Shown here: positions 1-11,039 of the stretch, in pieces
Layout: each line of letters begins with the position of its first letter
Numbering within the stretch: the first letter of the stretch is position 1
Assembly: GCA_015478945.1 (NCBI GenBank)
Contig: JABUQX010095602.1
Span: 25,001 to 47,500 of the forward strand
Source of the DNA: Trachelipus rathkii
Lineage: Eukaryota > Arthropoda > Malacostraca > Isopoda > Trachelipodidae
Direction of reading: 5' to 3'
Length of the DNA stretch: 22,500 bases
Position numbers and translations under genes: made by a program
The notes under the pieces: model-generated
Told to the model about the DNA's origin: nothing
Databases searched by the model: none
The model's input: only the letters and a program-made list of their open reading frames with translations

Positions 1-598
1 GCTGTGCAATTAATTCTTGTGGATGTAAAGGACTAAGTTTAGGATGTGCCAGGGTTTTGCATGAGGGTATATTGAATCCCTAATGAACACATTAGGGAGT
101 TGTGTGGTGTGAAGAAAGGAGTAAATGAGAGAATAAATGAAAGTGATATTGAGATGTTTGGTCATATGGAAAGAATGGATGCGTAGTCGGTTGGTATTTA
201 TGTATAGTGGTGAGTGTGCTGGAAATCTACCAGGTGGGAGACCGAAGAAAAATTGGATTGAGTCAGTAAAAGAATGCCTGAAGGAGATGAATGTGAGTAT
301 GGTAGAGGCGAGAAGAAAGGTGAATAACAGGAGTGAATGACGGGTTTTGGGGGTTATGGCTGTGGGGCCTTGGCAGGGGATGTAACCCTATAATGGGACG
401 AATACCACAGTGAGGACCGTCGACCGTCCTGTGTTATCCCCTAGTGGGATTTTTCTGACTGCGACGAGTTCTCACTGGGGTATAAAGGGCAGTAAGGCTT
501 TGCCTATCTTTTCAACTTGCGATTCAGGTCTTTTACTTGTACTTTTCTGTTCCGTGATGATGAGCCCCTCACCTCCAAATCTGGAGATATGAGGAAGA
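1..598 (+). mobile_element. non-LTR retrotransposon 3' end, copy 1
   Basis: This is the 3' part of a non-LTR (LINE-like) retrotransposon: the C-terminal end of the reverse-transcriptase polyprotein followed by about 210 bases of 3' untranslated tail. It aligns with the second copy at 21447-22425 in the coding part (shared words GGGTTTTGCATG, AATGAACA and TGTGGTGTGAA) and in the tail (shared GAGTTCTCACT, then a shared region near AATCTG). Relative to that copy it lacks about 120 bases near position 82. Its tail runs into a TA microsatellite, as does the tail of the other copy. The left end is cut by the window. I do not assign a clade: an RTE, CR1 or Jockey-like group are all possible. Confidence 0.8.
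82..385 (+). pseudogene. broken C-terminus of non-LTR retrotransposon polyprotein
   Basis: This is a decayed reading frame for the region downstream of the RT domain. The frame starting at 82 reads NEHIRELCGVKK and then EMFGHMERM, ending at a TAG near 184. The match continues one frame over (the open stretch 137-340) with YSGECAGN, GRPKKNWIESVKECL and ARRKVNNRSE. A TGA at 338-340 stands where a Trp codon (TGG) is expected, and the same frame then runs on to TAA at 383-385. The order GHMERM, ECAG, GRPKK-W, ARR-V-NRSE is typical of the C-terminal domain of LINE-type polyproteins that are abundant in crustacean genomes (family knowledge). One frameshift plus stops make it non-functional. Confidence 0.75.
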
Positions 599-670
599 TG
601 AATTTATGATATTAATGTCTTTACAATAACGTAATATATAATAATATATATAACTATATATTATAATAAT

Positions 671-708
<38 letters not shown>

Positions 709-815
709 CTAATATATAATATATATAATATTATAATATATTATAGTAGTGAAACTAGCGTAGTATATATATATATATATATATTATAATTAATATATTA
801 TAATATATAATATAT

Positions 816-858
<43 letters not shown>

Positions 859-881
859 TATATATATACTATATATATATA

Positions 882-915
<34 letters not shown>

Positions 916-940
916 CTATATATATATATATATATATATA

Positions 941-982
<42 letters not shown>

Positions 983-1040
983 TATATTATATATATATAT
1001 ATATAATACTATATATTATATATATATATATATATTATAA
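599..1040. repeat. TA microsatellite with small interruptions
   Basis: This tract is almost pure alternating T and A with occasional TAAT phase breaks. One non-TA island at about 742-761 reads TATAGTAGTGAAACTA then GCGT. The repeat directly follows the 3' tail of the retrotransposon at 1-598. No coding content is visible. Confidence 0.95.
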
Positions 1041-1104
1041 ACAGATTATCCTTGCTTCTCGTGTTATTGCTGTCTCAGCACAGTCTATTCTGCTCCTGAG
1101 CCTA

Positions 1105-1250
1105 AACCCGGATATCCTTTTACGGTGGATATGGATACCCTTTTACGGAGGTACGGGGTTCGGAGTGCTTACGGATTCGGTTAGAGGATACGTCTTGGTA
1201 CGGTCTTGGATACGGACACGGATAACGGATACCCATTCTACGGTTAAATC
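1105..1250 (+). repeat. degenerate GGATACGG-type short tandem repeat
   Basis: The sequence between two TA microsatellites is a patchwork of GGATA and TACGG words. TACGG or AACGG occurs about eight times and GGATA about seven times in 146 bases, with irregular spacing. It looks like a decayed 6-12 bp minisatellite. The flanking stretch 1041-1340 is otherwise unique sequence with no recognisable gene. Confidence 0.6.
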
Positions 1251-1339
1251 ATAGGATTGAATTAGGGAGCTAAAGTTTAGCGTGTCAAAAAACTTCTAAA
1301 ATAATTTCTAGTCTCATCACTTCAATGAAAATTCTTTAA

Positions 1340-1345
1340 TTTATT

Positions 1346-1389
<44 letters not shown>

Positions 1390-1581
1390 AATAATCTATG
1401 TATACTACATACTAAATATATATATAATATATTATTATATACTATATATATATACCAATATATATAATATATATTATATATATATAATATATATATATAT
1501 ATCATAATATAATATATATAATATATATATTATACTATATATATTATATATATATATATATATATAATATATAATATATAT

Positions 1582-1613
<32 letters not shown>

Positions 1614-1620
1614 CTATACC

Positions 1621-1651
<31 letters not shown>

Positions 1652-1690
1652 ATAACATATAATTTATATATATATGATATATAGATTTAG
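1340..1690. repeat. TA microsatellite, second tract
   Basis: This is a TA-rich tract with a few non-TA interruptions, near 1390-1415 and 1615-1625. It mirrors the tract at 599-1040 across the 300-base island at 1041-1340. Nothing else is visible in it. Confidence 0.93.
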
Positions 1691-2180
1691 AATTATATTT
1701 TTTTATATACATATAAATAATAATTCTTTGCATTGCTTGGTTTACTTATGCAGTATATATCATTAATCATTTTAATTTTTTATTTCTTAGTTTTTGTTTT
1801 TTTATTTGTTTATTTATTTTGGATTTTCACTTTGTTGAAATTACTTTCCAATAAACCTTATTCATTGACTCTAAGAAATGCTTTTATTCCTTCTGCCCGA
1901 AATTAGTTTTAATTAAACAAATGTTTCAAAAAAAAAATTATTGGTTTCATAATGTTTCAAAGTTTTTTAAATGCTAAAGAAATTTCTGAGGATGACAAGA
2001 AACCTCTCTGTTCAACTTTCTCACCCAACTCATGCCGATATATCATTCTTACCAGAAGTATAATAATAATAATAACTATAATCAAAATTAAGACTGACCT
2101 TCTTTGAAGTGAAATTAAATATGGGAAAAGAGAAAGATAGATTTAGTATTAAGAAAAAGAATACAAATTAAAAATCATAA
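1691..2180. other. unannotated AT-rich spacer
   Basis: This stretch is AT-rich single-copy-looking sequence with T-runs near 1775-1830 and a short AAT repeat near 2060-2075. No open frame, RNA gene or transposon motif is recognised. Confidence 0.5.
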
Positions 2181-2340
2181 GCTATCCTGGCACAATTGGT
2201 AGAGTGACGAAAAGTCACACGGCACAGAGATAAGGTTCGATCCCGTTTACCTACCCTAGGTAGAAATTATCTAGAGTAGTTTTCCTCCTATAATAGGGCA
2301 CTGCCCGTGTGGTGTGAACTGTAATTAAAGAAATTATAGA
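2181..2340 (+). mobile_element. tRNA-derived SINE with A and B boxes
   Basis: A type-2 RNA polymerase III promoter is visible. The A box TGGCACAATTGG lies at 2188-2199 and the B box GGTTCGATCCC at 2234-2244, with 46 bases between their starts, as in tRNA genes. The segment does not fold into a clean tRNA: the acceptor ends do not pair well and no credible anticodon arm is seen. A tRNA-derived SINE head is therefore more likely than a working tRNA. The downstream body includes a short GGGCA/TGCCC hairpin near 2297 and an A-rich end near 2325-2350. The right boundary is approximate. Confidence 0.6.
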
Positions 2341-2445
2341 TCATAGAATCAATGTTCATTGTGACGGAGAGATTATAAGGTAAGTGAATTAATATCAGTT
2401 TAGTGAACGATTATATCCCTTGAAAGTGAGTGAGTTGATAGAAGA

Positions 2446-2507
2446 TCTAAGTAGTCGGCTCCAGCCCTGGCTCACATCTAAGGAGTCGGCTCCAGCCCCG
2501 GCTCACA
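2446..2507 (+). repeat. 31-bp unit in two tandem copies
   Basis: The 31-base unit at 2446-2476 is repeated at 2477-2507 with only two differences. The core words are AGTCGGCTCCAGCCC and GGCTCACA. It lies about 100 bases past the SINE body, so it could be part of that element's tail or an independent duplication. Confidence 0.85.
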
Positions 2508-2621
2508 CTCCATCATTTTAAAACACTCAGCATCTGCTTCAGCTTCGGTCAGGCTCTGAACCTCATTCATTATTTTTTAGTAAAATTACGATTTTCTTTT
2601 CTTTTGCTTACGCTCCTGCTC

Positions 2622-2643
2622 CACACACACACACGCACACACA

Positions 2644-2677
<34 letters not shown>

Positions 2678-2733
2678 AGCACACACGCACACACGCACAC
2701 ACGCACACACGCACACACGCACACACGCACACA
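2622..2733. repeat. CA microsatellite with GCAC variant block
   Basis: This is a run of CA dinucleotides. In its second half it becomes a regular (ACACGC) pattern in which one CA in every few is replaced by GC. Open frames here encode only Thr-His or Cys-Val repeats and are not genes. Confidence 0.97.
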
Positions 2734-3319
2734 TCCTTTTGCTCCAACATCGACGCCATCTCCATCGAAAACCTTGCGGCTCCATCACCCGGCTCTGTCT
2801 TCAACTCCGCAGTTTTGGTTGATTAAACGAAGGCATCAAATGAAACTGTAGTCTTTTTTCTATTGATTTCTTCATTGAAATGTTCATTCTTTTGAATATT
2901 GTTTCATTAATGACTTTTTTTTTTTAGTTCATGAAGCTTTCATATAATTTCTCTAGAATCATAATTCAGATATCTCAATTATTCCAATGTTTTATACTTA
3001 TGTAATAAATTTGTCACACATTGCATTAAGCAATTCTTTTCATTCCTTATATCGCGAAATTAGTTACCTTCACGAATGCTTTCTTTTCTTTGTCTATCTT
3101 TCTCTTAATTTTTCAATACAAATCTTCTATTCCAATTTGCCAAAGTAACCAAAGAAATTTACTTGCCTTTGGGTTTTATAAAGTTAACTTGACCACAATT
3201 TAAAGCCTCTGGCTTTTATTTTCTTTACCATGTATATGCACGAATTACCACTCACCGGCAGAGCCCTTTTCAAGGTGGGTTTTTAAATGGGTCAGTTATT
3301 GAAATAGTTAAGAAATAAT
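2734..3319. other. unannotated AT-rich spacer
   Basis: This is AT-rich sequence with poly-T runs near 2918-2927. I see no gene, RNA or mobile-element motif before the RT-like scrap that begins at 3320. Confidence 0.45.
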
Positions 3320-3573
3320 AAGGACCTTATTATTTGCAAGTCAGATAAGGGTATGAAAATAGTTTTGCAAAATAAGGAAAATAATGTTAGCAATGATGAT
3401 GACACCTATTTGGAAATATGGGAAAATCCTTTAAAGACATCAGAGCAAAGTTAACAAAGTACTGACGATTTTGCAAAACAAAAATCAATCAAGTGAGTAA
3501 ATGATTTTCATACCTATTTGGAAATATACGAAAATCCTTTAAAGACATCAGAGAAATTTTAACAAAGAACTGA
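3320..3573 (+). pseudogene. Penelope-like RT N-terminal scrap with internal duplication
   Basis: A short frame at 3320-3454 reads LIICKSDKG, then KIVLQNKE, then DDTYLEIWENPLKTSEQ before a TAA. The pattern K-DKG--VV--K followed by TY--I--NP resembles the start of the reverse-transcriptase region of Penelope-like elements, where a KSDKG or KADKG motif is conserved (family knowledge; moderate confidence). The segment TYLEI-ENPLKTSE occurs twice: the DNA at 3404-3465 is repeated at 3512-3573, offset by 108 bases, with about 90 percent identity. Both copies end in stops. It lies directly upstream of the Tigger remnant and may be the sequence that element inserted beside. Confidence 0.4.
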
Positions 3574-3605
3574 AGTCAATTTTAAAAAATCATCCCTCTT
3601 AGCAA

Positions 3606-4097
3606 AAGTTTCCTTCAAGACCATGGAGTTGGAGATGGATGACAACGACATCGATGAGCTTATAGAAGAGCACAGCCAGGAGCTGACCACCGAATAGCAT
3701 ATGGAGCTACATACAGTAACACAGCAAGAAGTTGTGGAGGAGATTTCGTCATGGGAGAAGGAGGTAACAGTTCAGACGAGCAACAACATTTTGGCGCAAA
3801 GAGGAAGATGCTAAAAGCATGAAAAAATGTTGCATCGTACATTGAGAAGCATCACCCTAATAAGACAGTGGCTATACGTGTTACAAATTTGTTTAATGAT
3901 GATGCTGCTTCGCATTTTCGCCAAATTTTCAAGCGTGGGCAAAAATAAATGACTCGAGAGAGCTTTCTAGTGAGAATGGATTCTAAAATAGTGTCATCAG
4001 TGTAAGATTTAAAGTCAGTGAGTCATCCGAGACTGTTATAGCAGCGAGTGAAGGACAACTTCCATTAGTGGAAGATTCTCTTCCTTTCTTACAATAA
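3606..4097 (+). pseudogene. Tigger transposase C-terminal remnant
   Basis: This is the C-terminal tail of a TIGD1/jerky-like transposase. The frame from 3606 reads VSFKTMELEMDDNDIDELI, then EEHSQELTTE, a TAG where Glu is likely, then MELHTVTQQEVVEEIS. A frameshift between about 3745 and 3780 moves the match to the frame containing 3781, which reads GAKRKMLKA, a TGA, then NVASYIEKHHPNKT, VTNLFNDDAASHFRQI and FKRGQK. An in-frame TAA and further drift follow, and an acidic Ser/Glu-rich tail ends at TAA 4095-4097. The order acidic EEHS-ELTTE, QQEVVEE, YIEKHHPNK, LFND--SHFR-ILK is characteristic of this family. It holds at least three stops and one frameshift, so it is dead. Confidence 0.8.
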
Positions 4098-4344
4098 CCA
4101 ACCCCTTAAACCTCCCCTGTCTCTGCCAGGAGCTACCTTCTTTCTTCGTAAGTTACAACCGTATTTATTTCATTGTAATGTAATTTACTATACTAATTTC
4201 TTACATAATTATTCTTTTTCAAGTTCATTTATATTAATAATCTTTTTATTTCATGCGTTAATAATTTAAAAAAACCCTTTAGGTATTACCTATCACAAAT
4301 TTTTTAAAACATTTTTTAAGGCATGATACGCATTATCGTATTTT

Positions 4345-5298
<954 letters not shown>

Positions 5299-5952
5299 AG
5301 TATATATATATATATATATAATTATATATATATTATATATAATATATATAATATAATAATTATATATATTATAATATATATATTAAATATATATAATATA
5401 TTAATATAATATAATATAATAATATATATATATATATATATATAAATATATATATATATAAATTTAAATATATATATATATTATAATATAATATATATAT
5501 ATTAATAATATTATATATATATAATATAATATAATTATTTATATATATATAATATAAATATATATTAATTATATATATATAATGTATATATATTAAATAT
5601 ATAATAAGATAATATTATATATATATATATTATTATAATATTATAATATATATATTAATATAATATTAATATTATATAATTAATTAATTTAATATTAATA
5701 ATATATATATAATATTAATACTATTAATATTAATAAATTATATAATAATATATTAATTTATAATAATAATAATATATTAATATTAATTAATATATATATA
5801 TATATATATATTTAATATATAATATATATATAATAATATAATAAAAATATATATAATATTAATATATATATATTAATATTATAATATAATATATAATTAA
5901 TTATTAATATTAATTATATATAATATAATATAATATTAATTATATATATATA
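5299..5952. repeat. degenerate TA/TAATAT low-complexity tract
   Basis: About 650 bases consist almost only of T and A in TA, TAA and TAT words. The irregular phase breaks are consistent with a decayed or poorly resolved TA microsatellite. Confidence 0.93.
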
Positions 5953-6650
5953 CTTTGATTATATTATATTAGTGTTATTAATCTTCCCCTCTTCAAAAAG
6001 AGTCTCTAATCTCCGCTAAGAGAATTCTGGAAATTCCATAAATGGCCAAGCAGAAATGCTTTCATACTCAGTAATGCCAATTTATTATTTTTTATCCCCA
6101 AATTTCTTCACAATCAATTGATTATTAAAAAATCTAGAATTTTAGCTACTCTAAAACCTATCTAAATACAGTGGTAATCAATTAACTAAATTCTAAATAC
6201 AATAATACAATTAAAAACATAATACGCATTTTTGCTACAAAATTTAACTTTTACGATGAATTTTGTTAAGAACACGAGCGCATTCCTCCTTTCAGCTACA
6301 CTCCTTGGGAGAGGAGGGCGACTGCTTCAGTCCGCTATCCCTACCAGGAGTTAATAACATCACATCTTTAACAAGGACATACAGTATAAATCCTCGGTAA
6401 ACGTTAACCAAATCTAACACACTGAAATCCTTCCTATTTGTTGTTCCGCCTATATCGACAGACCGTTGGATAATTTGAGTAAGAAGAACTTCAACCTGAA
6501 CAGAATTCTTAAGTTACTATGAAGTGTGCCATACCTGAATTTTCAACACTTACCTCCAAAATTTTGCTGGCCCTACAATATCTCTCACAAACATATAGAG
6601 ATCAATATCGCGAAAATAAGTACGGATATTTATTTTCGTAATCAATGAAA
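5953..6650. other. unannotated spacer with a short GC-richer patch
   Basis: This stretch is AT-rich except for a patch near 6275-6350 that contains an imperfect hairpin (CTCCTT against AGAGGAGG). No open frame or motif is recognised. Confidence 0.4.
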
Positions 6651-9400
6651 ATTATTCTATAATTATGATTGTTTCATAACTCAATTATTATGTATGTATC
6701 AATATATAATTAGTTTTAATCAATATAAATAGGGAACAATAAAATTGAATCGAACTAATAAAATGAGGGAATTTGTAATAATAAATATATTAATACAGCA
6801 TTAATAATAGTATATTAGAAAATTATGTAACATAAATAACAGTTGGCATAATATAATATCTAATATGTATATTACTTATATATTGATATATAATAATGAT
6901 TTATTGATGTTAGGTAATAGAATATATCATTTTAAAAAGAGGGGAATACCTTATTATTCTTTTATCTTTATTAAAAATCAAGAGTAAATCTGATAACTGA
7001 TAAATAAGGGAGTACAATAGAGAGAAAATATTAATAGTAAAATAAAATTATCTTATATTAAATATAATAATAGGTAAATATAATAATACTTATAGTCAAG
7101 GAGGTTTTGAGAATGTAATATTACTTTCATATCTAGCATATATATAAATATGTGAGTATATAATTCAAATTCTATCTCATTATTACATATTTATCACTGA
7201 TATTAACATTAATATAATATGAGAGCGTGGTGCATTGTAAATAAATATAAAGGTGAGGTTACACTATAGTATATCACTTGCAAGTCAGTATCAATTATTA
7301 CTAATTGATTAAAGATACAGTGATTTATGAGTCTTCTAAAGGTATTATCCATTACTTAAATATTTAATAAATAGTTAAAATATACAATATTAGTGGATGT
7401 TAATACTCACTCACAATTTTTCACTAAATATAAATGACTATATAGTTTTGAAATATGAAATATTTATTTTATATCCTCTTCAAGCTATCTGCAATGAATT
7501 TTACATTAAAGTACTCACTATTTAGTTTGATAACATATCTCCATGTATATAAATATTAAATATATTTAAAAGATATTAGTTGTTCAAAATGTATTATTAT
7601 CTCACTTAAACTAATGAGCTAATATAATATTATGATCACACAGAAATTATGATTTCTATGATAATAGAGAGTTGGGATTTTCATAAATATAAAAGTCATT
7701 TTTTTTATAATCAATATTTAAGTTACTAGAACTCCTAAATCTCTTACTTTTGATGTCTCACACCAAAAAGCCTGATATATTTATGTAGTATTATTTTGTA
7801 TATATATTTTTAATTAATAATGTATTATTTATATTCATTATAAGTATAACGCTATTATTATATGTATCTTTTATATTAAGGTAGGTATTATATTTAGCAT
7901 TATTAATAAACACAGTATAAATAATATAATAACTAATATTGCATAAATTTGCGTTATAATAATATAAAATGAGCTATATTATATATTAATTTTACATATA
8001 TAATAAAATAATAGAGTAGTTGTATTATTAAGTTATATGATTTTATTGTATAAGTCATCTTTATTAAGTAGATTAGAATCATTGATGCTCATTACTGTTT
8101 TTTCAACTCATTTTTCAGTAAGAAAATATTGATAATATATATATTATAATATAAATTAATATTAATACAAATAATAATTAAGTATATAATAATATTGAAT
8201 AATTGCTTAAAATTATAAAAAATATATATTTAAAATAATAAGTAATATAATATAATACTCTCAGAAAAATTATAATTAATATAATTATGAATTATTTAAA
8301 TATTAATAACTATTTTATTTAAATAATTATATAATTATTTATAGTAGGGTCACACATATTAAATATATTAATATAATAATATCAAATAAAATTATATATT
8401 ATATAAATATATTAATATATATAATATTAATAATTTATTAACGATAAATATATATAGTTAGTAGTAATACACTAAGTGAGTGTGAGTGATGCGTTTGTAC
8501 ATTATATAAACGAAGTATATAATAAGGGATTAGTAATAGAGTTAACTGATATCATTCATTTCTATCGAGTTCTATACTACGGATTTAGTTATTATATTAG
8601 TCTAAATTATAGAGTCACATCTCTGAAAATATTATATTCAGATAACTCAAGATTTCATATCTTCACTGCATTAGTATATCGAGCACTTCTAATAATATAC
8701 AATATTGAGCTAATAATATATTATATAATTGAGAGATACATAATTTCAGTTAAATTAATTTATATCTAATAATTTCAATAATACTAATAATTATATAATA
8801 ATGTAATTGTTTTTAAAAATATACAATCTAATAAATACACTTCAACTAATATAAGCTTTTCACATATAAATTCTAAATTTAAATTTAAATTAGGAAACTT
8901 AAATAAATATATACAATATATAATACTATAATATTAATAATATGAGAAGTCTAGCTTTTGATAAATTTATACTCCTTCAAATCAGCGAATATTCAACATC
9001 TTTCCCAATCACAAACTTGCAGTAGAATAATAAAATGAGATCATGTGAGTTACAATGAATCGTATAAAGCACTCTATCAAGATATAAAGTAATAATATAG
9101 CATGTATACTTAATATAAATAGATACAATTTTATGGTCCTGATAATATCTTAGATATAAGCTCGTGAGAAATACATAAATTAATAATTATGATTATCGAC
9201 AAACTTTTATAGTGTCTCATTTTCAGAAAAGTAATAATTTCTCTATAATTAATCTTCTGTCTTATTTCTTACTTTTAATCGTTATTATATTCATTCACAA
9301 TCACAAACTTGCCCAAGCCTAATTCTTACATTTTCATTCACACATATTATTAATTATATATATCTCAAATAACATCTAAAAGCATTTAGAAAAAGTGAGT
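6651..9400. other. very AT-rich gene-free stretch
   Basis: About 2.7 kb is strongly AT-rich and dominated by TAATA-type words, but it is not a clean microsatellite. An open frame at 8476-8769 needs a GTG start, has Ile/Tyr-rich composition that simply reflects AT content, and shows no domain. I do not call it a gene. Repeated GAGTGAG/CTCACTC-like words are scattered through it without obvious periodicity. No mitochondrial gene is recognised. Confidence 0.5.
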
Positions 9401-10940
9401 TATATGTCAGTGTTTTGGATTCCTACCTATACGTCATTCTTTAATATCAATATTCATGGTTTTATCGCATACAACTTATATTTCTAGAAAAAAAAACAGA
9501 ATAAGAAATACATCCTCAATCAATATCATGATTCCATTAATAGAACTAAGAATTTATATTCTTCACTGTGTTGAATAATGTGAATAAATTTTAACTGCAG
9601 ACTCTTAATACCTTTACATGTACAATTATGCATTTAAAGATATTGAAACTAAAAAAAATACATATATAGTGGATGGAGTTACAGAAAATCTATTTCATCG
9701 TTGGAAGAAGCAATTTGTTTGAAACCTTTTAAAACGAATACCGTTTCAAACTTTTTGCATCTTCTCAATCGGGTTTGCATGTACAGTATATTTTTGTTAT
9801 TTATGTAAATTGTATTCAGAAAAAAAGGCAGAGCATAAAAGATAGAAGGATAGGTCCCTTTCCGAAAATGCGATTTTCATTGGACTGAAAATTCAACGAT
9901 ACTATACGAACCATTCCCTTCAAGCTCCCCATTGCAAAATGGAAGAGTTTTTCCCATTTTTTTATGTTTATATTTTAGGAGACTGTCATCACTCACGATG
10001 AAACAAGAAATGGGGAAAACAATTGCTAAAGATATCCACACTTAATTAATTACTTGAAAAAGTCTTCTTTTCCCATAGAGAAGGTTTATAGAGTAAAAAT
10101 TAGAGAAATAAAGAGACCCCAAGACAGAGAAGCCACGCAGAAGTCATGTAAAGAGATCATTCCTCTTGTATTATGAGGGCTCCGCAAGGGTGGTGGGATT
10201 CTAGATGCCATTGAATCTTTCAAACACTTATCGTTGTAGTATTACCTAGAGAAGAGAGAAAGGGCAAAGCTATCTCGTTGTTAGGATATAGAATCTGTAA
10301 GTAAGGGAGAATAAATTAGCAATTTAAGCCTAAGATTTGACATTATTCTAAAGATATTATGGTACCTTCATACATATGACAGCAGTATTCCGTATAATGG
10401 AAGATGACACATTTGTACAGCTGGATCAAATATAAAGAAAAGAATCACTTAATATGCATAGAGGTCCAATTTACTTGTAACCCACATAATAACCATTGTG
10501 AGTTGAGATGGTTTTTTTTTACCAAGGTGTTTTTTATCGCTTATAGGAGAGAAGGCTGTGCATTCAAAAGGTTTTAATAAATAAATTTGAAAAAAGTTGA
10601 GGCAATCTTACCAAGATTTCTCACCCTGGTAAAAAGAAGAAAATCGATGCTTAAATCGAGAGGCAGTTCTAGAGTTAAAAAAAATAGTATTTTAAAATGA
10701 ATAGAAGAATGGCGTGTAAACCCATCAAAGTATGCATATATTAGTTTTAAAAACTACTGAGGTTTTTAATGAAAAGAAATGTGAGAAATGAAGAGAACAT
10801 AGTTAATGTTTTGCAAGTCTATTGCGTGAGAATGAAAACGTGGAAATCCATACTGGTCATAAAAAAAGAAGGGAAAGACTCCAAATGGGGTAGTATAATA
10901 AAATTAGCAGTAGATTAATCATTGAAAGAGAAATAGACTT
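9401..10940. other. unannotated spacer before the satellite domain
   Basis: AT content is more moderate than in the preceding stretch. No coding frame of note, RNA gene or transposon domain is recognised. The only structured element I see is the inverted repeat at 9704-9764. Confidence 0.45.
9704..9764. repeat. 22-bp imperfect inverted repeat (hairpin)
   Basis: The arm at 9704-9725 (GAAGAAGC... GTTTGAAAC) is the reverse complement of 9743-9764 (GTTTCAAAC... GCATCTTC) with four mismatches and a 17-base loop. It could be the remnant of a foldback or MITE-like element, or simple chance in AT-rich DNA. Confidence 0.65.
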
Positions 10941-10947
10941 CTCCACA

Positions 10948-10992
10948 GCGGGATGGTTAACGCGGTCCGACTCTATAACCACAAGACATCCA
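10948..10992 (+). other. possible tRNA-like 5' fragment (tRNA-Ile-like)
   Basis: The words ATGGTTAACGCGGTCCGACT and TATAACC resemble the D-arm and anticodon-arm order of a eukaryotic tRNA with a TAT-type anticodon loop. The 3' anticodon stem strand does not pair, and no good B box follows; the nearest candidate is TTCGAAATT near 11012. At best this is a tRNA pseudogene or SINE head next to the start of the satellite domain. Confidence 0.3.
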
Positions 10993-11039
10993 CGTCCACA
11001 AAAGAACTGCTTCGAAATTTTTTAAAGACTCTCCGATTT

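Noticed and set aside
410..592. 60-codon open frame in the tail of retrotransposon copy 1
   Set aside because: It lies in the 3' untranslated tail shared with the other copy, where the frame is not conserved.
2570..2822. Cys/Val- and Thr/His-rich open frames
   Set aside because: Translation of the CA microsatellite.
8476..8769. 97-codon frame in the AT-rich stretch
   Set aside because: It needs a GTG start, its composition mirrors the local AT bias, and no motif or neighbouring gene supports it.
6651..9400. Mitochondrial DNA insertion or AT-rich control region
   Set aside because: High AT content only; no mitochondrial protein, rRNA or tRNA sequence could be recognised.
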